From the NCBI RefSeq assembly GCF_003063645.1, contig NZ_NESJ01000008.1, forward strand, positions 62,001 through 126,000: a DNA stretch of 64,000 nucleotides, read 5' to 3'. Below are positions 63,888 to 64,000 of this stretch, piece after piece. The DNA is from Limnohabitans sp. 2KL-51. GTDB lineage: Bacteria > Pseudomonadota > Gammaproteobacteria > Burkholderiales > Burkholderiaceae_C. Both the position numbers and the translations under genes were made by a program. The notes under the pieces are model-generated. The model had not been told where the DNA came from. It saw nothing but the letters and a program-made list of their open reading frames with translations, and did not search any database. How positions within the stretch are numbered: position 1 is the first letter of the stretch; every line of letters begins with the position of its first letter.

Positions 63888-64000
63888 CCGTCCTTGTATT
63901 CATTGTTTCGCTGCTCGCCGCCATGGCGCTGGGCATGCCACTGGCGTTTTCGCTCATCGTTTCGGGTGTGGCATTGATGCTGCACATGGATAACTTCGAC
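63884..64000 (+). CDS. dctM: TRAP transporter large permease DctM, N-terminal part (runs off window)
   Basis: The first 39 codons of the large permease: MTVLVFIVSLLAAMALGMPLAFSL, then a second hydrophobic stretch. GMPLAFSL is the usual early DctM motif. It begins with an ATGA overlap with dctQ and continues beyond base 64000. Confidence 0.9.
   Translation, partial: MTVLVFIVSLLAAMALGMPLAFSLIVSGVALMLHMDNFD

Noticed and set aside
1..64000. CRISPR arrays, tRNA/rRNA genes and riboswitches
   Set aside because: I looked for evenly spaced direct repeats, cloverleaf-like sequence and known aptamer cores and found none; the repeats present are dispersed palindromes. Covariance-model searches would be needed to exclude small RNAs.

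Overview
The window is a GC-rich, densely coded stretch of what looks like a betaproteobacterial chromosome, most likely Burkholderiales/Comamonadaceae of the Limnohabitans-Rhodoferax type. That placement is an inference from three things: Bug-family tripartite tricarboxylate receptors, a paired cyanophycin synthetase locus, and the mix of acyl-CoA and sugar-acid catabolism. I see no rRNA, tRNA or CRISPR array.

Layout. (1) 1-8448 is a hydroxycinnamate (ferulate/coumarate-type) catabolic cluster: the end of a feruloyl-CoA synthase, a thiolase, an SDR, a hotdog thioesterase, a Bug receptor, a tannase/feruloyl-esterase lipoprotein, an acyl-CoA dehydrogenase and a MarR regulator. (2) 8439-16672 holds an OmpA-like lipoprotein, an FAH-family enzyme, an FKBP isomerase, the heat-shock operon grpE-dnaK-dnaJ behind a textbook sigma-32 promoter, and a beta-CASP nuclease. 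(3) 16679-24446 is a cyanophycin island: cphA' and cphA face away from a DUF1854 gene and an unusual ABC exporter. (4) 24679-30672 carries an acyltransferase, a nitronate monooxygenase, an acyl-CoA dehydrogenase and etfBA. (5) 30841-38217 is a sugar-acid locus: an IlvD-family dehydratase and a DenD-like dehydrogenase diverge from a TRAP transporter, a class II aldolase and an LtnD-like dehydrogenase. (6) 38233-42627 holds MscS, an enoyl-CoA hydratase, an HDAC-family deacetylase and MltB.

(7) 42628-47329 is gene-poor and patchy: an M48 protease, a Tat-exported carbonic-anhydrase-like protein, the tail of an IS256-type transposase and a secreted protein of unknown function. It looks like an insertion/deletion scar. 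(8) 47390-57476 returns to housekeeping and metabolic genes: an SDR, a Nudix hydrolase, an Hpt protein, EttA, an exonuclease, a Bug receptor, an aldehyde dehydrogenase and an RhlE-like helicase. (9) 57541-64000 is a gluconate/2-ketogluconate-type locus: a cupin, two 2-hydroxyacid dehydrogenases, a LacI regulator with two clear operators, GntK, a small barrel protein and a second TRAP transporter that runs off the window.

The strongest non-coding pattern is a dispersed palindromic element with five clear copies. Each is two inverted REP units that start with GTAG, so it has REPIN architecture. Copies sit in intergenic gaps, several of them inside operons. Many real starts lie inside longer open frames; the starts given here were chosen from Shine-Dalgarno sequences, ATGA overlaps and family N-termini.
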